Under the pieces are notes generated by a model that worked only from the letters and a program-made list of their open reading frames with translations, did not search any database and was not told where the DNA came from. DNA of 29,988 bases from Welwitschia mirabilis (Eukaryota; Gnetophyta; Gnetopsida; Welwitschiales). Shown here one piece after another: positions 12,801 through 22,339 of the stretch; position 1 is the first letter of the stretch; each line of letters opens with the position of its first letter. The translations under genes and the position numbers were made by a program. The stretch is from NCBI GenBank assembly GCA_051453625.1, contig JBOZIK010000001.1, positions 150,665,951 through 150,695,938 of the forward strand, written 5' to 3'.

Positions 12801-13215
12801 ATTTTAACAAATAAACCTAATCATGGAAGACATAATAAATGTAAAGATTAATGATGCTCATATACAAAATTCTTCTCACATGTAGGAACATAAAAATACT
12901 GCTAAACAAAATTATCACAATTTAAAATTAAAATCATTTAATTTCGATAGCAATATAGATGATGACAGTAAATAAGCACATTAATGCCTTCAAGAATGAG
13001 TACATTAGTAAGAGTACACTCTTCTAGTAACATCGTTACAATCACCTATAGTAGAGTCAAAATAAGAAATTCTATGAACATGCTACATACATATGTATGA
13101 TAAAGCCTAAAAGTTTCATATATGCCAAGGATGATAAGGATTAGTTGTCGATCATGTAATAGGAATTAATCAAGTTTAAAGAATTAGAGACTATACCAAC
13201 CCTAATCAACTAAGT
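9840..13215 (+). pseudogene. Ty1/copia polyprotein relic: gag, protease, integrase
   Basis: Plus-strand copia remnant in the family's normal order. Gag (about 9845-10100) shows SKAKNKVYFAFYSKEFNKV followed by a TMKEV.DALKGSYE block, like UBN2-type gag. A Lys-rich stretch (10480-10560) and an acidic stretch (10720-10830) follow. The protease active-site block reads YIQSGCSRHM at 11503-11532, where the catalytic Asp of DSGCSRHM is Gln; a second degenerate copy lies 108 bases on. NDNNKDLVIGI follows near 11700. The pre-integrase zinc-binding block starts WHRKHGH (11987-12007) and ends VCDAYQ near 12105, where the second Cys is lost. Integrase shows a DYSYFT block near 12250, GDNKGTFKN from 12367 with the second catalytic Asp, QNGV remnants near 12460, AMNTASY near 12555 and YFCIFGSKF near 12680. 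The last recognisable piece, near 13100-13190, is the pre-reverse-transcriptase linker (IKPKSFIYA..ELIKF). Reverse transcriptase and RNase H are missing. Dozens of stops make it inactive. Confidence 0.88.
11500..11680 (+). repeat. 108-bp tandem duplication over the copia protease active site
   Basis: The active-site codons beginning at 11500 (tag tat ata caa agt...) reappear at 11608 (tgg tat gta aat aat...). The 70-odd bases that follow are also similar, up to TCTATTATTGAT. The second copy keeps the Trp codon that is a stop in the first. The first keeps GCSRHM better. Confidence 0.75.
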
Positions 13216-13289
13216 TAGAGGTATGTATCTTGTTATTAACTATAGTAGTAAGTTAGATAAATATTTATTTTTCTAGAGTTTTCATGCAT

Positions 13290-13640
13290 TAGTATTAGGT
13301 TCATCATGTATGTTCCATTATTTTGAAAATTTTAAATGCATTTTTTATGTAGATGTCTCCCATTGTGTGGATTTCTCTACATGTATTAGGTATCTTAGGT
13401 TACTGTAGATGTCTTATGTTGATTAACTATCCATGTTTTAGCACTTTTAATTCATGTTTTATGTAGACATCTCTTATTATGCAAACATCATTACATTCTA
13501 TAAATGTCTTTTAAGTTTATAAACATCTACTATTAAAGTTATGTTTTTATATGTTTAATTTTACATGAATTTCTTCTATGTCATAAACATATATTATACA
13601 TGTTTTAGAGATCTTCAAGTCTGAATACATGTATAAACTA
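13290..13640 (+). repeat. Possible copia 3' LTR fragment
   Basis: Words such as GTAGATGTCT, GTAGACATCTC and AAACATCTAC cluster here, as they do at 8170-8700 on the other side of the copia relic. I could not align the two blocks base by base. It starts about 75 bases after the last pol remnant, so reverse transcriptase to 3' leader would have been deleted. Confidence 0.3.
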
Positions 13641-13993
13641 TGCTAAGACAAACTAAAAATTTAGGATTAGACAATATTAAAATGGAAAATCCTTTCTTAA
13701 ATCATTATTTTAAGTTCTACAGTATACATGTTTTTAATTCTAGGCTCTCTATATCTATAGTATAAAATATTTACTACTCCAATGTGTCTCTCACCTAAGC
13801 TAAAAGCATCTACTCTGTCAAAAGACTTCAGTCTCCTTTTAGATTATAGTTTTTATGTCATTTCTTGGATTTCATTTAGTGTTTTCAAATTGATTTAAAA
13901 AAATACATAAAGTAATATAAAATGTTTATAAGAACTAATAAGATTAAAGAAATGGCTTAAAAAATAAATATTACCATAAATTTGTGAATTCAA

Positions 13994-14093
13994 NNNNNNN
14001 NNNNNNNNNNNNNNNNNNNNNNNNNNNNNNNNNNNNNNNNNNNNNNNNNNNNNNNNNNNNNNNNNNNNNNNNNNNNNNNNNNNNNNNNNNNNN
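13994..14093. other. Assembly gap, 100 N
   Basis: Exactly 100 N, a common placeholder for a gap of unknown size. Flanks share only AA. Open frames crossing it are artefacts. Confidence 0.98.
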
Positions 14094-14600
14094 AAATGTA
14101 TCAAAGAGGTATATGAATTAGAATTCTATTGAGATCACTGCAAAAAGGGCATGAGGATTTAAACTTAAAAGATAAACTCTAATTCATTATTTCTTTAACA
14201 CCTTGGCCAACAAATTAAGTGATCAAGGATTTTACTATAATGTTCATAAGATTAATGATGATGAAGCGAGTTATCAACTTAAGTAATTAGACAATCTATA
14301 GTTCTTAAATATATTACTTGATATTAATCTCTTATATGTTTTTCAAGTTTATTTTTTCACTTTAAAAAGTATTTTCATAAATCAAGTAGTTAAAGTCACT
14401 AGGAAATATCTTTCTACATGGATTTTTAAACAACCCTATGTTACTCTCATAGAATTCCTTGAATAAAAAGATATAATACATGATGCATCTACCTTGAGTG
14501 TAATTATGTTTTATAATATACTAATTAGAGGTGGGTAGTTAAATCTATTACACTAATACTAATATCTTTGTGGTTTAATGCTGATTATCTAGTGATAACA
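14094..14600. other. AT-rich non-coding DNA after the gap
   Basis: No coding remnant, RNA gene or repeat partner is recognised here. Confidence 0.45.
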
Positions 14601-15335
14601 TATAAAATTTAACATTTATTTAATGTAATTAAGGATAGTTTTAGCATAGTTAAGGTCCCATTTTTATAGTTTTATCATTTTATTTTTATTTGTAATATTA
14701 AAGTCATAACAATATAACATTTTACCTCCATTATTGAATGTTTTAGGTTTTGAATAATATGATGGAACATAAGCCAAAATATCAAGTGGAAATTCCTTAA
14801 AAAGGAAATGGTCCTGGTATAGGATTCATGGTAGAATCAATCATCTTTTGAATTAGCACTTGATATTTATGTTCTAAGACACACAGAAGATAACACATTT
14901 ATTAAATTGGTTGTTAAGCTGATATGAAGTCATTAAAAATTATAGAAATCTCTTAAATGCTAACTATAAACATAATTTTAGGCCATAAAAGTGCATTTGA
15001 ACTTTATTTTGGGGCATCTTTTTGACATATAACTTTGGTGATCAATCTTTGAATTTAAGATAAGACTTAAACATGTTTAGTTTTTAAGTTTCTTTCCTTT
15101 AAGAATGATATAGTCCTTAAGGCTAGCATGAAATTTTAAGCAATGTCTTAAGTTATTCATTCATGTATATTTTACTCTATTACTATAATAAACTGCTTAG
15201 ATTTTTTCCATCTAGTTTTATAATTTTAACTATGCATGTTTTTCCATGTTTATGATGCTTAATTTAGATTTAATTATGTTAATATTTTCTATATTTTTAA
15301 GTTATTTTTTATGTGTTAATTGTACTTCATAGTTT
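14600..15335 (+). repeat. Left part of a probable Athila/Tat-type LTR, split by a copia insertion
   Basis: Non-coding plus-strand sequence with a TTTTGGGGCATCTTTTTGAC word near 15010, as in some plant gypsy LTRs. It ends at AGTTT (15331-15335), which reappears at 18193-18197 beyond the copia element. The matching right part (18193-18727) leads into a plus-strand Athila/Tat primer-binding site. The join is inferred from position and the duplicated AGTTT, not from alignment to an intact copy. Confidence 0.4.
15331..15335. repeat. Candidate target-site duplication, left copy
   Basis: AGTTT directly before the 15336-15569 LTR; the same five bases follow the other LTR at 18193-18197. Five bases is the usual copia length. 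Confidence 0.55.
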
Positions 15336-15569
15336 TAAGGGATCTCAAATCCTTAAAGTGTTGATGGGCCAATTAAATATGGAAAATGATTTAACAATTA
15401 AGCTCGCTACATTTTATTACTAATGAGGGGTTTAAATACCCTTACAATACCACAAAAAAAGCAAAAAAAGAAAAGAGGATGGGTAATAGGAGAGAGAAAT
15501 TAGGAGGTAATTCTAACCAACATTTAAAAAAAGAGTGGGGTCATTGAACACCCAAGTAAAATTCAAAAA
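15336..15569 (-). repeat. 3' LTR of the gag-only copia element
   Basis: Pairs with 17966-18192. On the minus strand it begins TTTTTGA directly after the polypurine tract; if LTRs must begin TG, the true edge is 15565. It carries GGTATTTAAACCCC (a TATA-like word), an AATAAA signal in TAGTAATAAAATG, and a conserved CTTAATTGTTAAATCATT stretch shared with the partner. Confidence 0.8.
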
Positions 15570-15599
15570 CCCTTCCCTCCCCTTTCTCCCTCCCCCTTC
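15570..15599 (-). other. Polypurine tract
   Basis: Thirty consecutive pyrimidines on the plus strand, hence an unbroken purine run (GAAGGGGGAGGGAGAAAGGG and on) on the minus strand. It abuts the 3' LTR, where plus-strand DNA synthesis is primed in LTR retrotransposons. Confidence 0.75.
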
Positions 15600-15692
15600 A
15601 ATCTCCTTTTTAATGACAAACATAAGAATTAGATTCTCATATTTAAAGTATTAGAACATGCCTCTAGCATAGCAATTGATATAAAATTTATC

Positions 15693-15850
15693 ATGTAATT
15701 ATGGACTAACCACTTTAAAATAGACTAACCATCACAATATGGACTAACCATGACAATGTAGACTAATCACAATAATATAGACTAATCATTATAATGTGGA
15801 CTAACGATGATAATATAGACTAAGAATGATAGTGTGGACTAACCATGATA
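15693..15850. repeat. 19-bp minisatellite, eight units
   Basis: GACTAA recurs at 15704, 15723, 15742, 15761, 15780, 15799, 15818 and 15837, an exact 19-base step with no insertions or deletions. The unit is close to GACTAACCATGATAATGTG. It lies between the gag zinc knuckle and the polypurine tract of the gag-only element. Confidence 0.95.
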
Positions 15851-15976
15851 AGGGGGAAACATAACATTTAAAAAATTGGAGCTATATCTTTAGAAGTTTC
15901 TTCTTTGCTTACTTCTACTACCATGTCTGAAGTCTTCAATTTTCCATCAAGTAGATCCTTTACTTGTGGAAAGTAG

Positions 15977-16643
15977 ATTATTTATTGCTACATGACCTTG
16001 CTTGTTGCAATAATAGCATTTTTGTCCTTTCTATATCATCTTTTATTTCCTTTCTCAGAAATTTATGCCTTCCATTAATTAAATCACCTTCTCTGAGTTC
16101 ATGTTAGTACATCCTTTTATGTTATGTGTGGAGATGGTACTTCCTAATGTGCAAAAAATCTTCTTTAAAGTGAAGATGACATAATCATATTGAGAAGGAA
16201 GACTACTAAGCAAAATGGTTTTGGCATCTTCGTCATCAACTCTTGGATTAATTATTGTAATTTATGATAAAAGTGACATAAATTAATTTATGTATTGATT
16301 CATGTCTTTTGAATCTTCCATTCTTAAACTATAATGTTGATGATTTGGTTCTTGTTTAGCTTCATTTCCACTTGAATCAAATATTTCCACAAAGCACTCT
16401 AGACTTCTTTTGAGCTTTTACTTACATTAATATGATGAATATAACCATCCTCAAGACCAAGTCCAATAAGAGAAAGGGCTTCTTAATCATCATCTTCTTA
16501 ATAATTAATTTTTTTGGATCTTTTGGCTTTGGTACTTTACCACTTGTCACTTTGTACACATCTTTATTGGTTAGCAGAAGTTACTTTTTCACTTGTCATG
16601 TATGAAAATTCCTTCCATTGAATTTTTAAATATTATTTTCCAT
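15977..16643 (-). pseudogene. Copia gag (Retrotran_gag_2-like) with CCHC zinc knuckle
   Basis: Minus-strand gag, the capsid/nucleocapsid precursor that packages retrotransposon RNA in cytoplasmic particles. The start is placed at ATG 16643-16641, which leads into KFNGRNFHT and VKK/LLLTNKDVYKVTSGKV, the family's N-terminal FxGxNFxxW...L block with the Trp replaced by a stop. After a frameshift come EALSLIGLGLEDG (16480-16443) and SKSSKEVWSALW. A further shift gives VDDEDAKTILLSSLPSQYDY (from 16240), the family's D-E-D-x-x-x-x-L-L-x-S-L-P-x-x-Y block. Last is the zinc knuckle CYYCNKQGHVA (16018-15986), whose fourth ligand, normally Cys, is Asn (15979-15977). At least two frameshifts and several stops are present. 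The total of roughly 220 codons fits a gag, and nothing pol-like follows. Confidence 0.85.
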
Positions 16644-16740
16644 TAGAAATTCTACCTTTATGAGTTTAATAAATTCTTATTCTTTTAATGAATTATGTTT
16701 TCCTTAATGATTTATTTTTATTACTCCAGCAATATGCTTA

Positions 16741-16895
16741 GAGGGTTAAATACCTCTTAATCCCCTAGCCTCCTAGCCTTTCTTTCAAAATAATGTTATT
16801 CGAATATTAGAAATGCTAAGGGTTAGACCCCTTAAAACCTTTCTTTCTCATAATGTTTACAAGTCATAAAGACTAAAAATGCTTACTTTCATATA
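16741..16895. repeat. Diverged tandem repeat of about 75 bp in the gag leader
   Basis: Two units share the series GGGTTA, TTAA, CCTTTCTTTC, ATAATGTT and AAATGCT in the same order (about 16743-16816 and 16820-16891). Spacing differs by small indels. An A15 run follows at about 16936-16950. Confidence 0.6.
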
Positions 16896-17071
16896 AAGGG
16901 CCCTAGAATTAGACCTGAAAATTGCATATCCATAAAAAAAAAAAAAAAATTTAAATCAAGCATGGATTACTCTAGCACAAAACCTAGAAATTGGCATCAA
17001 AATGCCTAGAAATCCTTCTATTAAGCAAAGTTTGAATTACTATGAAATAATGAATAACAAAGAAATCTTCC

Positions 17072-17079
17072 TTTTTATA
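17072..17079 (-). promoter_or_regulatory. TATA-like element in the gag leader
   Basis: TATAAAAA on the minus strand in CCTCTATAAAAAGGAAG. It lies about 430 bases upstream of the gag ATG and well inside the element. It may mark a nested LTR fragment or simply be chance in AT-rich DNA. Confidence 0.25.
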
Positions 17080-17951
17080 GAGGATCTTTTTTGACAACTA
17101 TAGAATCTACTAGGGGAGATATTCTTTAGCAGAGATGAGTTTTCTTATCTATCCTAATCCTCCTTCCAATTGTAATGGATTTTCATAAAATTGATATAGT
17201 TGGGAGGCAATAATTATGTAGTTTTCATGCTCCCTTTCGTAAAACATAGTTTTTCACTAGACACATTTTTGGAGCATTTAAAATCATTCATCATAACCTT
17301 GAATGACTAAAGAAGGAAAGGCTTTATTGCATGTTTTTTCCTATAATTTTTAGAGTTGCAAAATTAAATTGTATTGAATATAAATCAAAATAGAGGATAG
17401 AACAAAGAAAAAAAACAACTGAATAAGGAATAGAACTTTCAAGATAGAGAGATATTCATGGGTTTTTTTTACTTTAGATATCCTTTTTATTTCTTGGATG
17501 GTAGTAGTAAGAGCTCTCTTCACTAGCCAACACCAATTAGTTTGGCTTACAACTTACTAAAAAAAGTTAATTCTAGGATTTAGAATCTACCCATAAAAGA
17601 TGATGATGAATACATCTCTAGGTAATGCTTTGGATCTACCTTTATAAATATAAAGAAAAGAAGGTCTTCCTATATTGACAAGTGATGATTTCAATTTTCT
17701 TATAGCTTTGAAATATGTAAATGCCAATTGCAATGGTGATGAGGCTCTTTTTGATTCCTTTAAAAAGTCATGAAAGGTTCTTTCTATGCTATCACAGATC
17801 AGACATAGGTTACACTTTTATTGGATAAGCTAATTCTATATGAGAGTAGCAGAAGCATTAATCTTCTTAACATAAGTTACACATAATCATCTAATGTGAG
17901 GTACTACTAGTTAAAGTAAAGAATGAAAGGGCATAAAAAAAGACCAGGTGT

Positions 17952-17963
17952 GCTCTACTACTA
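17952..17963 (-). other. Primer-binding-like site (initiator tRNA-Met)
   Basis: Minus strand TAGTAGTAGAGC, matching 9 of 12 bases of the usual TGGTATCAGAGC. It sits two bases after the CA that ends the 5' LTR at 17966, the standard plant copia spacing. Confidence 0.6.
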
Positions 17964-17965
17964 AT

Positions 17966-18192
17966 TGAAGGATCTAAAAACCTTGAAGTGTAGAAAGGCC
18001 TGTTAAAAATGGAGAATGATTTAACAATTAAGCTCACTACATTTTATTGCTAATAAGGGTTTAAATGCACTTACAATACAAAAAAAAAAAAAAAAGGAAA
18101 GGATGGGTAACAGGAGAGAGAAATTATGATGTGGTTCTAACTAATATTTGAAAAATGAATGAAGGCATTGAACACCCAAATGAAATCAAAAA
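17966..18192 (-). repeat. 5' LTR of the gag-only copia element
   Basis: Direct repeat partner of 15336-15569, with the same TATA-like and AATAAA words (TTTAAACCC, AGCAATAAAATG) on the minus strand. It ends in ...CCTTCA at 17966, just before the primer-binding-like site. Confidence 0.8.
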
Positions 18193-18197
18193 AGTTT
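18193..18197. repeat. Candidate target-site duplication, right copy
   Basis: AGTTT directly after the LTR end at 18192, matching 15331-15335. Confidence 0.55.
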
Positions 18198-18727
18198 TCT
18201 ATTATTTGATGTCCTTTAGGATAATTTCATACTTTTCATACTTGTGAAGTAAGCTATGAAAGATAAGTTGACTTAGGGTATTCACCAATACTTGTATGGT
18301 AAATGAGATTATGTCATTATGCTTGAACTTTGATAAATATTTTATATGATTTCTCTAAAATAATCATATAGAAAGTTTGTTATTATTAAGATTCTTGTCA
18401 TTGTTATTATGTCATGCTAAATGCTTAAAGCTATGTATCATTACTAGATTTATTTATTGATCACAACACAATCTCTTTCTTTCTTGCTACACTAATTCTT
18501 TTTAAAAAGTTATGGAAACTAATTCTGTGTAAGATTTATTATTTTATTTACTATAATTTAACCTTTGAGAATAATAACATTGGGCTACACTTCAAAAATA
18601 AGTCCTAGTTATTTTAGTAAAACTTGAATTTAACTTTGTAAGGTTTGTGTTCCTAGAATGATCTTGCTTAAATGTAAAACAAATGTAGTAATATAAGCAT
18701 AGCATAAACTACTCATGAATAGATTTT
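18198..18727 (+). repeat. Right part of a probable Athila/Tat-type LTR
   Basis: Non-coding sequence that runs into the primer-binding site at 18728 in plus orientation, so it should include the 3' end of a 5' LTR and the short leader. No second LTR copy is in the window, so its exact end is unknown. Confidence 0.4.
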
Positions 18728-18745
18728 TGGCACTATTATTGGAAA
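18728..18745 (+). other. Decayed primer-binding site of an Athila/Tat-type gypsy element
   Basis: TGGCACTATTATTGGAAA. The characteristic sequence after the LTR in these elements is TGGCGCCGTTGCCGGGGA. Ten of 18 positions are kept and all eight differences are G-to-A or C-to-T, as expected from cytosine deamination. The preceding TTTT and the following AATGGCA also fit. Confidence 0.7.
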
Positions 18746-18899
18746 TAATGGCATAGTCGCTATAGTGAGGAATGCATAGATTTTTTTTTTATTTCTACTC
18801 ATTTCTTTGTCTACTCTTTTTCTTTTTAACTTTAATTATACTATTTTATTTTTAATGCTTTTTTATTGGTCAATTTTTAATTATTTTCTTTACTTTACT

Positions 18900-19135
18900 G
18901 TAATTTTCTAATATATTGATTCACTTCTAGTGCCTTTTTTTAATTACAATTTCTTTTTCATACAAGTCCACTTCTAGTGCTTTTTTCTTATTTCCTTCTT
19001 TATTATTATTCTTTCTCTAGTTCCTTTGGTTATTTTTATTTACTTTTTAGTTATATTAGTCCATTTCTAGTGTTTTCTTCTTATTTTCCATTTTGGTAAT
19101 AGATGATATTAGTTCTTTTTTAGTGGAACTTGAAT
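18900..19135 (+). repeat. Degenerate tandem repeat of about 47 bp in the gypsy leader
   Basis: The word TTCTAGTG with a preceding AAGTCCA / TTAGTCCA recurs, with CTAG or its variant at 18927, 18974, 19017, 19067 and 19120. Spacing is 43-53 bases and the sequence between is T-rich. Leader repeats of this kind are not something I can match to a named element. Confidence 0.55.
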
Positions 19136-20330
19136 TAGTCATTTTATACTTTTTTCCTTTATTTTATTTTATTTTATTAAAATTTTATTTTCTTTGGCAT
19201 TAGCTCTATATCAAATTATCATGTACAGTTAATTAAGATTTTTTCAAGTTTTATAAAGAAAATAATTTTATTTTCTCATTAATTTTTCACTCCCAAAAGT
19301 TTTTAAGGTTTTTAAAGATGTTAAATAAAAGGTTTTAACTTATTTCTCTAGGATTTTCCCTTTTATTTCAACATCTTAATATATGTACTCATATTCCAAT
19401 ATCATTATTTTTACATTTTGACATATAGTAATCTTTAATTTTTTTACTTTCAATATTTTTTGAGTTATACTACATTTTAGAATTTAATTTTCTAGCACTA
19501 TATATGTTGTACTTTTTTTTCCCCACAAATGCTTAATTTTTCCTTCATAATTGAGTTGTACTTTTGATATTTTTATTAATCTATAATTCTTCATGAGATT
19601 AGTACCACTACCTTTCCTCACTGATGCCACTTTTTTTCCTTAAATTTTTTCTTTAATTTTTACATACTTTTATTTTAGGTCCTTGGGAAATGTTTCTTGA
19701 ACTTGATAATCCTTAATCTATAGAAACATTGCATGAATTAGCTATGTAAATATGATAGAAAATTACATTGAAACTATTATAATCTTATCATAAATCCTCA
19801 ATTAGATCATGAAGGAAGACCATTTTTTAAATCAATTCACAAAATAGATTTAATCAAAATCCCAACATGGCCTAAACAAATAGTTATATTTTTAGCTTAA
19901 CTTTTTCAAAAACCACTCTAGTGTTTAATCATTGAGGAAAATCTAAAATAGTACCTTCATACTCAATGATTAAAAACCCATCCTATATAATTCAGCCTCC
20001 AAATTCATACAAAATAGACTTTAGTCTTTTAATCAATTAATGCTTATTACACTTTTATGGTTTAAAGTCTAAAAATCCATATTAACATCTTAAGGATTTT
20101 GAGTGTTTTTTTCCCACCATTTCTGAGAATTCCCATACTATAAATATCCATTAATCATTTTTTTCTTCTCCTTTAAATAGAAAGCAAAGTCTTAGTTATA
20201 CAAATTTAGACTTATTTCTATCACTAATTGAATAGATCTTAACTGAGCTTTCATTAAGTTCTTTCTTACCCACAAGACAAATGTTTTAAAAAAATAAATC
20301 ATGAACTTTTACTAAAGAAACAATGAGATT
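19136..20330. other. AT-rich DNA downstream of the gypsy leader
   Basis: A gag gene would be expected in plus orientation here. I find no convincing gag block. The stretch 19680-19900 has short open pieces but no motif I can name. Elsewhere it is T-rich low-complexity sequence. Confidence 0.4.
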
Positions 20331-20600
20331 ATCATAACCTGGTTTTTAGGTTAGACTTATGAGGCACTAAAAGGCATTAATTTTTTTTATAATTTTACTT
20401 TATTATAGTATAACTCATTAATTTATATGATAAGATTAACCATTATAGGAGAACAATTTAGGTTATAACTGAGAGACTTACCTCTTAGTTACCCATAAGT
20501 TTCACATCAAGTGAACTATATGATGATAGCTCACTTGACTAATATCATAACTAATCTTAAGGTTAAATAGAAATCTTAACTAAGAGCACATGAAAGAAGT

Positions 20601-20700
20601 ATGTGGTTGTAGTCAAGTGGTTGATTGCACCAATAGCTAAGCAACCATGCCTACATAATCCTCATCCAGAGGAATTCAAACCACACATAGTTCTATCTTG
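20601..20700 (+). repeat. Possible tRNA-derived SINE head
   Basis: TAGTCAAGTGG (20610-20620) fits a polymerase III A box (TRGYNNANNGG). ATTCAAACC (20674-20682) fits a B box (GTTCRANNC) after one G-to-A change. The 64-base spacing is longer than in most tRNAs, no T stem can be drawn, and no poly-A or poly-T tail is obvious downstream. The words CACATGAAAGAAG (20588-20600) and GACATGTAAGAAA (near 20783) could be flanking duplications but are imperfect. Confidence 0.3.
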
Positions 20701-21004
20701 GACCTTGTTCTACTCTCCATCATTTCGCATAAGCATTAGATAGATCAAAATGATTTGTATCAATATCATTGGCAATTCTAGACATGTAAGAAATCAAGAA
20801 TTTAATATTAGATCAATAATAATAGATATCATATATAAATACATGTACATATGCATAGGATCTATATGTAAAAGTATATGAGCTAGATAGTCAAGAACTG
20901 TCAAGGTTAAAACATCATTCTATTAAAAAATTCTAATGCATGAATGTTGATAATATACATGTATATTAATAGAAATCAGATATATGGGTACTCAAGTATA
21001 TAAC

Positions 21005-21125
21005 TATAGTAAACCCCTTCGTCACTTAGCCAAAATCATCCATTAGTAATCCACCATTACAAAGCCTAATAGACCCCCTTATATCTTACTATAATGTCTT
21101 GGTGGGTGTCAATGGAAGGGGAATA
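21005..21125. repeat. Diverged copy of the repeat at 28563-28790
   Basis: Contains TAGTAAACCCCTTCGTCACT / TAGCCAAAAT..CCATTAG near 21007-21046, matching TAGTGAACCCCCTGGTCACT / TGGCCAAAAT..CCATTAG at 28564. Both then run to an AATGGAAGGG word. It indicates the same non-coding retrotransposon family at both ends of this half of the window. Confidence 0.7.
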
Positions 21126-21482
21126 TATCATAATAAAATGTCATTATAGTAAATTCATGTAAAAATATAACTATCACATACATATTCATATACAAATACA
21201 AATGTCATTTCAGTAGGGTATTTCTTAGCTACTCCTTTTATAATATAACATAATAATCCTAATAATATATAAAGATAAATGTATAAAATGTTAAAAGAAA
21301 CAATCTATATGCCACTGATTAAGTTACTAGTCTCAACAGGCTTAGTATGATTGAAGTTAAGGATAAAGACTATTAATTAAATATCTAATTATTTTAAATA
21401 AGCATCATAGAAAAAGTACTAATATTGTATCGTATTATGCATAAGACAACAAATAATTTTTTAAAACATTAACTTATTTGCA

Positions 21483-21976
21483 NNNNNNNNNNNNNNNNNN
21501 NNNNNNNNNNNNNNNNNNNNNNNNNNNNNNNNNNNNNNNNNNNNNNNNNNNNNNNNNNNNNNNNNNNNNNNNNNNNNNNNNNNNNNNNNNNNNNNNNNNN
21601 NNNNNNNNNNNNNNNNNNNNNNNNNNNNNNNNNNNNNNNNNNNNNNNNNNNNNNNNNNNNNNNNNNNNNNNNNNNNNNNNNNNNNNNNNNNNNNNNNNNN
21701 NNNNNNNNNNNNNNNNNNNNNNNNNNNNNNNNNNNNNNNNNNNNNNNNNNNNNNNNNNNNNNNNNNNNNNNNNNNNNNNNNNNNNNNNNNNNNNNNNNNN
21801 NNNNNNNNNNNNNNNNNNNNNNNNNNNNNNNNNNNNNNNNNNNNNNNNNNNNNNNNNNNNNNNNNNNNNNNNNNNNNNNNNNNNNNNNNNNNNNNNNNNN
21901 NNNNNNNNNNNNNNNNNNNNNNNNNNNNNNNNNNNNNNNNNNNNNNNNNNNNNNNNNNNNNNNNNNNNNNNNNNNN
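21483..21976. other. Assembly gap, 494 N
   Basis: Run of N. Left flank ends TTATTTGCA (21474-21482) and right flank starts TTATTTGCA (21977-21985), so the two contigs may overlap rather than be separated. Long open frames here are made of N. Confidence 0.98.
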
Positions 21977-22339
21977 TTATTTGCATAAACATGTAAAAAA
22001 TTATATTTAGGCATACATACCTAGAAAGTGTTAAGAATGCTAGAAGCAACCATAATCATTGGATACTATGCCAAAAGCTACATCATTTTATAACTATACT
22101 ATGCATACTATAACTACATTAATCTTATAAAAGCAACATGATTATTAGGCAATAAGTAACAACATCTAATATTTATTATGAATTAATTACAGAGTAACTA
22201 AGTATGGGAAAGTGTCCTACTGATATAATTATAAAAACATTATTTAAAGTATTAAAGATCAAGATTTAATCTTATCTAAATACTTACTTCATTATGTAAC
22301 TATTCCTAACCTTAACCTACTCTTAAGAACAAAACATGT

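Larger units (their letters stand above)
15336..18192 (-). mobile_element. Gag-only Ty1/copia element (TR-GAG-like), minus strand
   Basis: A 2.86-kb element with direct terminal repeats of 227-234 bases, identical in order and roughly four-fifths alike by eye. Read on the minus strand it has: 5' LTR (18192-17966), a primer-binding-like site (17963-17952), a long leader, a gag gene with CCHC knuckle (16643 to about 15977), a 19-bp minisatellite, a 30-base polypurine tract (15599-15570) and the 3' LTR (15569-15336). AGTTT flanks both ends. No protease, integrase or reverse transcriptase block was found between gag and the polypurine tract, a span of only about 380 bases. It could be a non-autonomous family built this way or a deletion derivative of a full copia. 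Gag is broken, so this copy is inactive. Confidence 0.75.

Noticed and set aside
13895-14104. Open frame across the 100-N gap
   Set aside because: Half of it is N; the real residues are low-complexity.
15693-15850. CRISPR array
   Set aside because: The 19-bp units are contiguous without spacers, the context is plant retrotransposon DNA, and no cas-like gene exists.
20601-20700. Functional tRNA gene
   Set aside because: No acceptor stem, T stem or anticodon arm can be drawn and the box spacing is too long. Kept only as a possible SINE head.
21469-22049. Three open frames of 170-190 codons
   Set aside because: They are almost wholly N, and the gap itself may be an overlap artefact.
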